A stretch of 64,000 bases of DNA from Rhodamnia argentea (taxonomy: Eukaryota; Streptophyta; Magnoliopsida; Myrtales; Myrtaceae). Positions within the stretch are counted from its first letter, which is position 1; each line of letters starts with the position of its first letter. Below the pieces are notes generated by a model. That model was given only the letters and a program-made list of their open reading frames with translations. It was not told the DNA's origin and ran no database searches. The DNA lies in contig NC_063151.1 in assembly GCF_020921035.1 (NCBI RefSeq), positions 6,882,001-6,946,000 on the forward strand, read 5' to 3'. Made by a program: the position numbers and the translations under genes. Of the stretch, positions 12,701-25,190 are shown piece after piece.

Positions 12701-14726
12701 TGCATGGCAACACTTCTACTTTATAAATCAACTTCTAACCAGAAGTTGATTTTTCTACTTCTAAAGAGAAGTAAATTTTTTTTATTTCTTCAAGTAGCTC
12801 CAAAACTATTTCTAAAGCTAAAAAAATGCTCCAGAAAGGGACAAATGAAGTTGCGTTTTCAAATGGATTTCTGCTCCATGAGCACTTATAGAGCAAAAAT
12901 TCTATTCCAGTAGTGTTGTCATGTCCGCCCTAAACTTTCAGGATGGCCCATTGAGAAATTCATATCGACATCTCTGCGCTGACCAGTGATTTTAGGTGTA
13001 CATATTCTCATCGTGCCTTTGGTTTGCAGGATTCATGGTATAGCAGTTGCAGAGATGCCCCTAATTGCAACTTGTAGCAAATACAGGCGGCAGGGAATGT
13101 GTCGATGCCTTATGATTGCTATAGAGAAGGTAAGCTCTAATGTTTTCCTATGACTAGACATTTACATTTCAGACTAATCAGCCAAAATGATTGATAGAGC
13201 CATAAACGTGCCAATTTTAGACCTGAGAGACACTGATGGAAATGTTTACTGCAGTGAGCTAACTATTGAAACAAACTTATTATTTTAGGATTACTCAGGG
13301 AACTGCCCTGCTGAGAATAAGAATTCCCTTTGATGAATGAGAATTGGAGCTCTGAAGAATGACGCATGGACCATGTGCTTCCTTTCTATATTACCCTTAA
13401 AACCCCATTGATATATCTTCAATCTGAGCCAGTATGGATAAACTAGTATCATAGATCTTCAACTTTGTTAAAACATGTCTCTTCCTAATATCATCTCATT
13501 TCTGTACTTTCTACTGAAGACCTGATTGTACTAGTGTTCACTTCTAAATATTTGCCTAGTTAGGCATGCCTGTGTGTTTGTGTGTGTGGCGTCATCCATA
13601 AGATGACTATACTGGTGCTGACATTGGTCAAAACATAAACTAAATATAACTTTGCTATTTCATGGTAGTAAAATCATTATTTATGTAGCAGCATCTTGAG
13701 CTTTTGTGATGTATTGATTCGTAACAATTCATCATTGGCATAGTAAACATTTAATCACTCTTCCTATGTGATTTGTCCAGTTGCTGGTGTCTTTTGGAGT
13801 GGAAAAACTTGTGATAGCTGCAATCCCAGATTTGGTGCAGACATGGACTGAAGGTTTTGGCTTCAAGATTGTGGAAAAGGGCGAAAAGGAGGCACTTAAC
13901 AAGATCAACTTGATGGTGTTCCCTGGAACAGTACTGCTGAAAAAGAGCCTATACACAAATCAGAAAGCTGAGGCACTACTATCAGGTGATTGTTGAGCCT
14001 TCTCAAGTTGATCTGCCTGCTTTTTTTGTTTTTTGTTACTTCAACCACACAGGCCAAAAGAGTACAATGTTATCATGTCGCACTTCGCTAGGAGATCGGA
14101 TTTAGGAAAGAATTTATGAATGCTGTCTTTTTCCAGAGCACGAGCTCACGACCAAGTCAATACAATCTGCTGAAACCTGCTATGCAAACAACGAAGAAGC
14201 TGATGCTAGGGAAGTCATCCCCAAGGAAGGAGAGCTTTCGCGAGAAACTGAACTAACTAATGGGATAGGACAAGGAGTTTGCAATGCCGCACAGAATTTT
14301 GCATTAGCAGATGAAACTTCTCACCTTCCTACAACAGCAGGAATCTCTTCCAAAGAAGAGCCCGCCATCAACTGTGTGCATCCTTCTGCGGAAAACCTTT
14401 GCAAGGATGAGCTGAAGGGCATAGAAGAATCGTCCAAATTTTGTCATACAGAAACCGCCGAGTCTGTACAGGTATTAAAAAGTACCTGTTGTGCTAGCTT
14501 AGTTAGTCATATGGATATCGAGGATTCACTAGTAGTTGTAGGACAAGAAACTAGCTCGCAGGACCAGTTTTCGAAGCCGTCCTGCCATGGCCCCCTCGTG
14601 TCCCCCGGGGAGAAGGAGAAGCAAACCGGAAGGGGATGTAATGTGGATACCTTGATGGTGTTTGACCAGACACAGCTCTCCTGTGGGGAAGAAGCCCGGA
14701 AAGCTTGTGAATTGTATGGGAAGTGA
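6800..14726 (+). CDS. IDM1: IDM1-type PHD-finger GNAT histone acetyltransferase
   Basis: Eight coding exons: 6800-9757, 10100-10223, 11052-11131, 11811-12052, 12301-12387, 13030-13129, 13781-13985, 14137-14726. All introns are GT-AG and the phases agree, giving 1461 residues. ATG 6800 is the first in frame after a stop. Domains in order: a conserved N-terminal region (about 248-400); a Lys/Arg-rich stretch (about 680-830); a Tify-binding-like domain (from about 849); PHD finger 1 beginning CGICGDGGELICC (about 959-1004); a second Cys/His cluster (CRVCGC...CEHKYHESC...WFCGEGC); and a GNAT fold with an acetyl-CoA loop RRQGMC near 1183-1188. Arabidopsis IDM1/ROS4 reads unmethylated H3K4, acetylates H3 in the nucleus and lets ROS1 demethylate DNA. 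This protein is longer than IDM1 (about 1190 aa), with an extra C-terminal tail of about 200 residues of low complexity. Position between DJ-1 and GT31 genes supports IDM1 over its paralogues. Confidence 0.9.
12696..12930. mobile_element. MITE (family R2, copy 1) in an IDM1-like intron, TAA target duplication
   Basis: A 235-bp element flanked on both sides by TAA (12693-12695 and 12931-12933). The termini are GGGCATGCATGGCAACACT on the left and, read on the other strand, GGGCGGACATGACAACACT on the right. It has no coding capacity and contains internal CTTCT/AGAAG palindromes. A 3-bp TWA duplication and GGG ends are typical of PIF/Harbinger (Tourist-like) MITEs. It lies in the intron 12388-13029. 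A second copy is at 34624-34897. Confidence 0.78.
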
Positions 14727-16340
14727 TAAAGTAATAAGCAAATGTAAATATGGTGATTTAGTTTTTTGGGTTTGGATTTGTAAGTGAATAAACACCGCTC
14801 AATCATCAGAATACAATACCCAAATCTGGATTTTGATGTAGGGGAAATAAGCAATGTGCTCTTTTAGTTATTTTGGCCAAAATTTGATAGGTATAACTTT
14901 TCATGCATTGTCCCTTAATTAATAAGAAAAAATGGAGTCACCATTTTTAATTAGTGTCAAATTAGATAGAATGTTGTCTAATTTTGCTTAGTTAATGTGA
15001 ATCGTAAAGTAGCATTATGCCTCACATGCGTCCTTTTCCTATTAGATCATGCTACAAATGTTGGAACATTCTTTAATCACGTATAGATATTTGAAAAGAT
15101 TAGATACTAATATCATAACTTTTGTGACATGACTCTCGAATTTAATCACCTTTATTTTAACTAGATTGGTTTTTACAATTACACTTGTATACGTGAATTG
15201 TGTATGGTTGATTTTTAAGGATTTTTTCTAGTTTTTTTGACGGAGTTATTGCACCATTTGCATTTAGCCAACCGTTAAAAAGTAAAATTTTCATTGGCTT
15301 TCATAGAAAAATTATATGAACTTCGCCTTAATTTTCCACCTCAGATGATCAAATGCTACTCTACTTACTTTAAAGTTTGAACTCTTAATATGATTCTCCA
15401 TTATGACAATAATAAGACCATTTAAGAAAGTCCTCCTCGTAAGCAAGAACCGATAGGAGGATAATAATCATTTTTTTAAAGATTCAATCGACGGGTACTC
15501 CTAAAACATTTACAATTTGACAAATGATTGATTTAAAAAATACTTTACTAAAAAAACCACTCAACTCGCGTGAAATAATTGGACAATTAAAAACGTTGTC
15601 ATTACTAGCAACAATTTTGGTGAAAATATTTTTTATTAATTCATTTTTGTAAGCGATGCAAGTGATCGTATTTAGGAAAATATTTTTCAAATTATTCACT
15701 TCCCGCGAAATAAAAGAACCCTTTACTGAAAATTTCATGATAAAAGGAAAATATTATCCCTGGCGAAAATAGTTTGTTTTCATATGTTCGGTAGTTTTGA
15801 AATGTAATTTCCTTCTTGTTAGAAAAAGAAATCGATTTTCGCTGATCTAAACTTATTATTTTCAGTTCTATGAAAAAAACTTTTTCACATATTAGTATTC
15901 ATATTCCAAATACTAGAAAGTTAGAAAACAATTTTTAAAAAACAGTTTTTCATTGAACAAACGGAAAGAATTCAATTGTAAATTAGAGATCATTTCGATA
16001 GACTAATTATTTCATTTTTGTCGTATTTTCTACGTAGAATAATGTCGTATCTCGTAAATACTTTTTAAGGAAATCGACATTCAGTAATTTGTGACCCGTG
16101 GGTGGCGCTCCGGAGGATCCGGGATCCGAGAATCATCGATCGCCGTCCTTCCCCGTCCCGGAATCGCCATCGTCGACGTTAAAACGACAGCTCCACCAAT
16201 GATCGAAGCTTATTCAGCTCACAAGTCACTCTCGTAGCAAGCAATTGTCACCAAACAACTCTTTCTCTCTCTCGTCTCCTTCCCGATCTCAACGAACTCT
16301 CTTCTCTTCACATGCCTTTGTTCTCTCCCACCCCACCGCC
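14727..16340. other. Intergenic region between the IDM1-like and GT31 genes
   Basis: About 1.6 kb, AT-rich, with no gene. It holds the IDM1 3' flank (an AATAAA-like AATAAAC near 14787), a degraded copy of the R1 repeat (about 15510-15730), and the GT31 promoter and leader in its last 250 bp, which turn GC-richer and contain CTCTCTCTCG near 16262. Confidence 0.6.
15510..15730. repeat. Degraded copy of the R1 MITE-like family (copy B)
   Basis: Shares ACAATTTTGGTGAAAATAT, GTAAGCGATGCAAG and CCCGCGAAATAAAAGAACC-like segments with the copies at 2131-2333 and 35052-35280, in the same order. The left terminus is not clear and the limits are approximate. Confidence 0.4.
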
Positions 16341-17665
16341 ATGCCGTCGTCTCCCAAGCTCCACCACCATGGCCGGTCGTCGCCGCCCTCCCCTCGTCGC
16401 TCCACGATGCTCATCGTCTCCTGCTGCCTTCTCGTCGGCTTCTCCGGCTTCATAATCGGGTTCGTCGCCATCCTCGGGCCGAGTCGAGGCTACAGGTGCT
16501 CCGGCGTCGAGCCTCGGTTGATTCGCGTCTCGTGGGATAGAGAGGGAAGGGACGGTGGCGACGGCGGGTTTTCGGTCAGAGATGGCGAGAAAGTTCTGAG
16601 GAGGCACAAGGTGAAGGCTTTCGTGGGGATTCAGACGGGGTTCGGTTCTGTCGGCCGCCGGAGATCTCTCCGGCGGACATGGATGCCGTCGGATCGGGAG
16701 AAATTACAACGGTATGCGCTCTTTCTTTTGCTGCATCTGACTGAGTGCTCGTGCTTGTCGAATTGTTAGTCTCACGGCGGGGAATTGATCTGTCGATACT
16801 GATTCATTGCATCTAATTTTTAGTCTCTTGTTGTTAGTGACTCGGGAATAAGAACGCAATTCCAGCTGTTTGTTATGTATGAGAATTTGCAGGGAATCGG
16901 GAGTACTTGCTTTGGTTATTGCCAGTGCTGATTTTCACAGTGTGCAGCTCATTGGAAGAAGACGCTCATTTTGCGAATGCTGAGTAGCATCCATAGTGTT
17001 TATGCGAGAAAGCTTACTTCTTATTAACTATGAACCCAGTGGAATTAGTCTTATTCTTCGGCTGATAAAGATCACTTCATATTGCTTGAACTGTGGTATT
17101 CTAGGAAATTATGACGTGAAGGATATCAATGAAAGAAGCGGAAACGTTTATACTATGTTTCGGTAGAAGTGTAAAGAAGCAAATCATTAAATCGCTGATG
17201 GAGCTGAGGAACAGAGGGCACAGTTACATCGCTATGCATGAATGTTATGGGGGCACATAATTGAGATTAAGATTAGTTTGTTTGGACAACTCTTTCAGCA
17301 GTCATCAATCATCAGGAGATAAGACTCGTTCAGAAGTTGTTTATATGGTTATATCATTGTTTTCTCTCGCATTTTGACCTGCTAAGTTCCAACTATTGCC
17401 TGCGAGCAGTTCAATTAGCTAAAATTAAGCACCTTTTTCTTGTGCTATTCATGTAGAGCTATAGGAAACTCTACTGATTGTGAGTTTATGGACTATATTG
17501 CAGCTTGGAGGAAGACACTGGATTAGTTTTTAGATTTGTCATTGGTAGGACTACTGATGGGGCGAAGATGATGGAATTGAAAAAGGAAGTGGCACAGTAT
17601 GATGACTTCTTACTGCTGGATGTAGAAGAGGAGTACAGCAAGCTGCCCTACAAAACGTAAACACC

Positions 17666-17720
<55 letters not shown>

Positions 17721-20193
17721 TCTGCTTTAAACTGCAGGTTAGCTTTCTTCAAAGCCGCCTATGCACTTTTTGATGCTGAGTTCTACGTTAAAGTGGATGA
17801 TGACATCTATCTCAGGCCAGGTAACTGGAACTGTGGTCTTCTTTTGCATTTAGATCTCAGTATAAAATCGCACGAGTTGTCTTATAATCTTGCAATCACA
17901 TCTCATTAACTGTTAGATCGGCTTTCCCTGCTCTTGACAAAGGAACGAAGTCATTCCCAAACTTATATTGGATGCATGAAAAAGGGCCCAGTTTTCACCG
18001 ACCCGAAACTAAAATGGTTAGTTCCATGTTTTTCTTCGAACCCTTCCAGATGACCGTTATAGTGGATTTGTAGGAATGTTTAGCCTTGTATAGTCTTTCA
18101 GAAAACTCTCGTATTGTCTTGGAATCCTTTGCCTCTTCATTAGTATTTGTTTGCTTTTAATTCCTGTCATGACATGCAGTGAAAGAGAGCTAAACATCTT
18201 GAAGTTTTAACATATGGCAATTATTTCTTTTACAAAGATAGTATCGATCACTTTCCACATTTTCTCCATGTTCAAATGTTTTGAGCTTCCCTTTGAAGTT
18301 TGACCTATGTGGAAAACTTTAACTTTGAGCTGGAACCTCCATGAGTTGTTAAAGTGAAACTGATGAAGTAGTCATGTAGTTTGGTAGAAAAATATTCTAG
18401 AAAGTTGGAAGGAAGCTCAGGTAGAGATGTTTGAGGGCACTTGCTTAAGACCAGCAATCAGTGTCCCTTCTTACATTCTAGTCTTTCTTTTTGGTTATAA
18501 TGTGGTTGGACCATTCTTCATGTGCAGGTATGAGCCATTAGCCTATTTGCTAGGGAAAGAATATTTCTTCCATGCTTATGGTCCAATCTACGCCCTTTCA
18601 GCAGAAGTAGTTGCAAGTTTGGCTGCTCTCAGAAGCAACAGGCATGTTTTCTCATCAATGTCTTCTGACTAGCTTAAATAGACTTAGAGAAATATCAGCA
18701 TATGGCTGTTTCATTTCTGGGTGGCATTAAGGAAGTTTTCCAACTTTTTCCCAATGCTGTGACAGCTTATCAATTGTCATGTCAGACTTCCACTGGAATT
18801 TATAATTATGAAGGTCTGGTTTTAGTTGGATGAAGCTAATTTCCTTGTCTACACCGAATTATGCTTTAGTTCTTGTCTTGCTTAGTCACATGGTTTCTAC
18901 TTTAAGAAGAAAGAACAGACTAACTCAGAGCAAATTGCATTCTGCATGGATGAATTCCCCGTATATAACCAACGTTAACCTCCAGCAATTTGAACTGTAA
19001 TGGCCGCTGTGCTCGCGCCGTGTGGAGTGTGCTTGCATTCATTTTGTTGTAGGATAGACACTAGGGAGACACTTGGAGTCAAGGATCGTGTTCTCGTGGT
19101 AGATTCAGCCAATGATATCTTGCTCCTTAGGTGGCCTGGACTGAGACCTTTGCTTAAAAAGCTATACATTTGTTAATATAGTGTATCTTATATATTTACA
19201 TGCAAATTGAGGTAAATTGTGGAGCATTTAGATCTTATAGAAGACTAGCGCAATGGTCTAAAAGAATTCATATAGCCGGACCCACCTAGTGGCATAAGGC
19301 CTAATTTTTTTGTTGTGTATATCGCTTTGAACCTTCCATGACTAATTCATTGTTGAGAATTCAGATTGAGTCTAATGCAATGCTCAAGCAAATGCGCAAC
19401 TTCAAAACATTGTTTTAGGTCCTCAAAAAGCCTAATAATTTACCTTAGCTGTTGAAGGCTAGACCAGTCATAGCTTTTGCTGATCTACGCTTTGTACCTT
19501 GATGAGGTCTTGCGAAACTAGACCGTTCCATATGTGATTTAACCTGAGTTCTGAAAGGATAATGCAATTAAATATGCTAATGCTTCTCTGTATTAATCAT
19601 TTTATCTAATGTTTAGTCTGTTTGAATGACAGTGTCCGGATGTTCAGCAATGAGGACGTGACAATTGGTGCATGGATGCTTGCAATGAATGTCCACCATG
19701 AGAATAACAAAGAGCTATGTCAACCAGAATGTACACCCTCATCCATTGCCGTGTGGGATATACCGAAGTGTTCAGGTTGGTCTCTGAATTCAAAAAGGGT
19801 CTGTTTTTGCTAGACGAGAATCTATGAAGACCCAACCATCATTATGCACAAAAAATCGGTAACGACATGATTGAATTTTCCAGTGGTTTGGCACACAAAC
19901 TTGTCAAAAGTAGTTGATTTTCTGTTTGGTCACTTTGGTGCTCAGCAAATTACCTTGTCAGTCCAGAACGACATTCTAACAGCGAACGACATTCTAAAGC
20001 TTCACTGAACCAAATGGAAATGTTGACCATCTTTCACTAGTAGCTGTCGATTTGTTTGCCCTGAAAAATAGCTATGGGACGATGTCACAAAGTTACTTGA
20101 CATGCAGGGTTATGTAGTCCAGAAAAGAAGTTACTTGAACTTCATCAAAAGGAGATCTGCTCGATCAGCCCCACTGTGGCATCTGATAATTAG
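16341..20193 (+). CDS. GT31 family beta-1,3-galactosyltransferase-like protein (B3GALT12/13/14 type)
   Basis: Seven exons: 16341-16711, 17504-17656, 17738-17820, 17917-18016, 18528-18641, 19633-19775, 20108-20193; 349 residues. The open frame extends upstream but has no earlier [13 protein letters not shown] matches the start expected of Arabidopsis homologues of about 345 aa. It is a type II membrane protein: a short basic N-terminus, one transmembrane helix at about 22-45, then the luminal catalytic domain. Seen motifs: [25 protein letters not shown], the metal-binding DDD at about 195-197 ([11 protein letters not shown]), and [12 protein letters not shown]. The expected role is transfer of galactose onto glycoproteins such as arabinogalactan proteins in the Golgi; the acceptor is not defined by the sequence. 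Intron 5 (18642-19632) starts with GC instead of GT, the only placement that keeps the frame. Intron 2 begins with a long CT tract. Confidence 0.93.
17669..17716. repeat. (CT)n microsatellite inside GT31 intron 2
   Basis: About 24 CT units filling most of an 81-bp intron (17657-17737). Length changes here would alter an unusually short intron and its polypyrimidine content. Confidence 0.95.
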
Positions 20194-21600
20194 TTCTAGC
20201 TGTCAGTTTGTTCTTCTCGGAAGGCCAGTTACAAAGACAAATTTTGAAGAATGAAGAATTTCCTTCGCTGATTAGTTGGTGCTACTACTGAAACTACGGA
20301 TTTAACAAGCTAAAGGTCCTTTTCGTTATTCTGTAGCAATACACCTCTTGTATTTTTTATTCTTGATACGCTCTTCTCACACGAGAATTCAGATGTAGCT
20401 CTTTCATAGTTTTCTTATTCTCCCTTTTTTTTCTTTTTTAGGTCTGTGTTGGAATTACTTAGACTGATAGTTCTTAGGAATGTAATTACTCATTGATATT
20501 CACTTTTTTCATAATTACTCTTGCATATACATCATAGACTGTTCTTCACTAGATCTATATGAGGAGGGTAATTTCGCACGGTTATGCTAGTCTTCTGCAC
20601 CTTCAATAGTTTCCCAGATATATTGCGACAAAAAGAGAGAGCACAAGATTGCCCTCTCCCCGCATCACCCGCAGCAATAACAGTAGTTCGTTCAAGAACC
20701 AAATGGGTTGATTGGTCCTTAACAATGAACATGTATAAATCCATGCTAGCTTTTGTTATTGTGTATGCCAATTATTTAATCAACGATGGTTCGATGTGTT
20801 GCTTGTCGACTTCTCTACAGGAGGAAATCTTAACGCTTTGGTTTAAGATTCATTATCATTGCAGTCTAAATTTGCTGAGCCTAGTGTTATTTTTCCAGTC
20901 ACGTTGCTACGGAAGACACCGGACAAAGGCGACTTTTGTAATTGCCTGGGCTTAAGTTTGTGCTTGGACCGCAAGGGGTTGGGCCATTGGTTAACCCTGA
21001 CCTGCTTGCTTGTTCCTACAGACCATGTCAAGCAAATTGGCATAACTTGATCGCCTGTGGAAGTTCTCCCTGTGGGCTTATGGCTGCAGAAAAATCTCCC
21101 TTGGTTTTCTGTTGGCTTTTTGGTCTATTCCTGCGATTCGGGTTTTATTGAGTGCAGAAAAATCTCCCTTGGCTGCAGAAGTTCTCCCATCTCATTTTGT
21201 ATAATTTACCTTGAGCAGTTATAATATCGGAAAGCTGCTTCTTTGGATGCTTGCTGTGTGCATGCACACTCCGAACATATCGACGCGAAATAGAAAGGAA
21301 AATTTGTCATCCCCAAGTTGGCTTGAGAGTCTTGACTCCGAGCAATAGGATTTGTGGGCTGAATTCAGTGCTTCGAGCGACGGGAGACATGGATCGCAAG
21401 CAGAATGTGTTGATGCTGAAGACATGAATTACCAAGTCTCATTCTTTAAAAGACATGATAATGTTATGTGGTGTGATGGCCCCTCGGACTCCCGCACCAC
21501 CAAACTCGGTTCCGCGAAAATGTACATGCATTTCGATTGTTTCTTTGATATGTCATAGCATTGTTTTAGGTGACCACACAACCCTTTTGATAACCCTCCA
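20194..21600. other. 3' flank of the GT31 gene
   Basis: No gene recognised. Short open frames (20584-20955, 20942-21151) have no domain and overlap each other on both strands. A 20-bp direct repeat (TGCAGAAAAATCTCCCTTGG) occurs at 21085 and 21153, 68 bp apart. Confidence 0.5.
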
Positions 21601-22072
21601 GAGCTACGGCAAGATCAGTCTGTTCTTTTAGCATTTCAAGGAGGGATTGGCCAGATGCAGATGAGATTACCCGATGCTTGTCCTCATTGAAGGTCGAGCT
21701 CTGTCCTGCCCTGTATTCATTTTACCAAAATCTGTCTCCGCATAACATAAGACATTGGGAGACCCCAGAAATTCATGATTCCTCTTCTTTCTTTCTTTCT
21801 TTTTCCCAGACAGAGAGAGAGAGAGATATCATGGGGGTTGATGGCTTTTGCAGTGCAAAGCTCCAAGGAAATGAAGAAGAGAAAAGGACTGCCGATAACA
21901 ATGATGGGTGTGGGGGTTGATGCATACTGCAAACCCTGCTACAAAGAGTCACCAATAGGAGATTTGTTTATACGACTCTTTATCTTTTTCTCTCTTCAGC
22001 CTTCCCCTCAATGGCCGTCACGTGCTCTTCCACCTCTCTTCATCAGTCCCCCTCTATCCTCTCCCTCTCTCC

Positions 22073-22106
<34 letters not shown>

Positions 22107-22540
22107 GCTTTGGATTGTATTCTACCGCATTTCTAGAGAGAGATTTGAGAGATGCGAGTTCCATCAATTCTATGAATTTTGCAGGTCCAATGATAACTGC
22201 TGCTTCTGCTCTGCTCACCTCACTCCCTGACACCTCCCCTCACCATTAATATCTCCATTTCGCCCATTATTTTCTCTCTCTTGTTTTTGGCCGCTGCGCT
22301 GCCCAAAGCTTTCCCTCTTTTGTTTCCTCTCTCTCTCTTTACGTCCAGCACACCCCGAATTCCTTACACTATGACAAGTCTGACAAGACCCTTTTGAAAT
22401 TGTTGTCACCTGCGCAAGAAGAAACGCTAACGGCTACTGAAAATTGTAGATCACAGAAGAAAGAAAGCGGTAGAGGCGTTCAAAATCGAGGCTTGAGCGG
22501 ACGAAGCAACGACCCAACCAGGCCACGAGGAAGAGCCTCA

Positions 22541-22582
<42 letters not shown>

Positions 22583-25180
22583 CTAAATTTCTAGATTTCT
22601 GTTTTTGTCCCGTCTCTCTCGAGAAGGTATCCGATGTGAGGGACTGAAAATAAAATTAAAGAAAAATAGGGGGGTGCCAAAAGAAAAAGAGATAAAAAAT
22701 TTATAAAAAAAAAAACAGAAAAGATTGTCTGCCATTCCTTACCAAAAAAAAAAAAGATTGTCTGCCAGCCTGGCAGTTGTATTTGCATACATGTGGTCTT
22801 GTGCCATTTATCATTGGACAAGTGCTGGGAAGGGGGTGGGCCCCACCATATGAGGCTGCCCTCCAATGATAGCCACTCTTCTTTGACCCCTTTTTGCTCC
22901 TTTTCTTTTATTTTTTCTTTCTATTTTTCTATTTTTTTTTTTATTTGTCGTTTTCTTTTTCCGGGTGAGATAGAACGATATTCACAAATACGGGTTAGGG
23001 GGATGTGTCTCGTCATCATGCCCCACTTTTTTCTTTTTAGTTTTCCATGCAACGAGAGAGAGTATGGTTAATTATTGCCAAGAGTTTGATGTAAGCATCG
23101 AGATGAAATCTCCCTTTCTTTACCTTTTTTTTTTTTTTTTCCGTCCCGCGAACTCGAAATCTCATCCTCTTATCGGTTCGACTAGCGCCCTTGCCAAAAA
23201 CTACAATCGTGTCATGTTTTGCTGGCATTCTATTTCGGATGAAGGTAAACCAACAATGAATCAAAAAAAAAAAAAAAACAGTCAAACTCAAATGATCGTC
23301 GCACGGTAATAAACCTTAAGCCAGGAGATCATATGCCATATGTGCCTGGTGGAGTTGAGTCGATGTCTTATACTTGCGTTTTGTTAATCTACGTTTGAAC
23401 TTTTCCCCGTGAACTTAAAAAAAAAAAAAATCGAAGTTTCAAAATATCATATGATTATTGACGTGCAAGTTTTTATATGTTACGAGAATTTCGGCTGTTT
23501 CGGGTTCGAAGATGAAATCAAATTGCACGCGCCACAAGATTCAGATTAAGTGAAAAGCAAAAGTCAATTCGTATGCGCTTCTCGGGGAATTTTCATATTT
23601 GGCCGGTGAGTAATAATCAGGTGTTAAACGATATAAAATCACATTGTACCGATATAATAACAAATAGGAAAATACTAAAGTGTGCCCCGAATAAATATTA
23701 TCTCCACATTTAGTTAAACAAGACCGTAATAAATAAACTGAGGTTGTCAAAAAAAAAAAAAAGAAAAATAAACAAATTAAAGGGGAAAGAAATGGGCTGA
23801 TGAGGCCTGATCGAGTGGGCCCAAAGCACAAGGGAAGGGGTAGGGTCCAAACGACAGGTTTCTCAGAAAACGACACAACACGAAAAGCCCAAAAGGCGCC
23901 ATGTCTCAAATACAGGAGTCAGTCCAGTGACCCTTCGAATTGGGGCTCAGACAACACCATGATTATATCATCTCTCAATTTTATTTTTTTTTTTATTTCT
24001 TTGGTTTCCTTGAATTAGTAATTATCTGTACACATTAACTTAAAAAAAATTCCGACCCAAAAAAAAAAATTTTAAAGCATTCTGGCTTCTTATCAACCTT
24101 TGGGAATCCATCACATGGTGGTTCTACATTATGTTCCTCATGCCCCATTCATATTCGACTAATCAAAATATGGTGACCCTACAGCCTCTAATTTCGAAAA
24201 ATAGCATACTTAGGATTGATTATTCCGCATCACTAGGTTGAGCATATGTTCAGCGAAATCGATTTGTAGCCGGGATGTAACCGCTTCGATGAAAAGTTGA
24301 AAAAAAAGAAATCAATGTTGGATTCTAATGACTGTAATTCAGTTGTGTAATCACCTTCTCTTCGAGAATAAAAAGAACGATCGAATTCCCCTTAAAATCG
24401 ATGTTGTTAAAGTAAGTGAAGGAAGCGACCATTCCAATTGTGGGTGTGTTCGGATTCTCAAAACCACTCTTTGCTTGGATTCATCTTCAAAAGCGACCGA
24501 TCCAATTGTGGGAGTGTCCCGACTATCAAAATCACACTTTATTCCGATTTATCTTCAAACTCCAAATTTTCTGCCTATATTTCTTGGAGTTTCCCCTTAT
24601 TTTGCGCTATATCTCTCTCTCTCTCTTTCTTCTAGAATTTCATCTAATATCCAAGACAGGCATAGGCCCCAGGTTTGCCATTATTCATCAAGGACCGATC
24701 ATCATCCGTTTGCTCCCCATCTCCAAGAAACCAAGACAAAAGAGTCCCCAAAGAGCAAGAAAGTGACCATAAATCTCCCAAAAGCATGAAAAACTACAAA
24801 ACAACTTTAGAAAAGGATTCCAAAACATGCAACACTCTCTCTCTCTCTCCCCCTAAAAATCATTGCGTGTCTTGCCACTCGCCCACGTGGTCCTCACGTG
24901 ACCAGAAAAACTTCAAATAAAAATCAAATTTTTTTTCTCTCTATCCTTTCCAAATTTTTGGAAAACATAAAAGAGGTGGAAGCACATTCAGTCAAGGGGA
25001 CCTGTACCAAACTACCCTTTTGGTGAAATTTCTTTGATATCCAAAATCTGCAACTCGACACTATCTTCACACAAGAATTTTCACGGGAACGACTTGATGA
25101 TGAGAAAATTGTCAAAATTTTGATTTCCTTTGTTTTGGCCGAATACCCAAAACATCCTCCAACTTGTATATCCATTTTTT
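21601..25180. other. Gene-poor intergenic DNA with pyrimidine-rich and poly(T) tracts
   Basis: No gene supported. Contents: (CT)n at about 22056-22106 and 22545-22579, a direct repeat AGATTGTCTGCCA at about 22723 and 22755 between poly(A) runs, several poly(A/T) tracts, and a two-copy 68-bp repeat at 24424-24560. The CT blocks resemble leader or promoter DNA, but no open frame of any quality follows on either strand. Confidence 0.5.
24424..24560. repeat. Two-copy diverged 68-bp tandem repeat
   Basis: AGCGACCATTCCAATTGTGGG at 24424 recurs as AGCGACCGATCCAATTGTGGG at 24492, and similarity continues through ...TCAAAA.CAC..TTT...GATT.ATCTTCAAA in both units. It is non-coding. Confidence 0.75.
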
Positions 25181-25190
25181 TTTTTTTGGT

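Noticed and set aside
16245..16340. Upstream extension of the GT31 reading frame
   Set aside because: Open but without an ATG (it opens on TTG); the ATG at 16341 matches the family start and precedes the transmembrane helix correctly.
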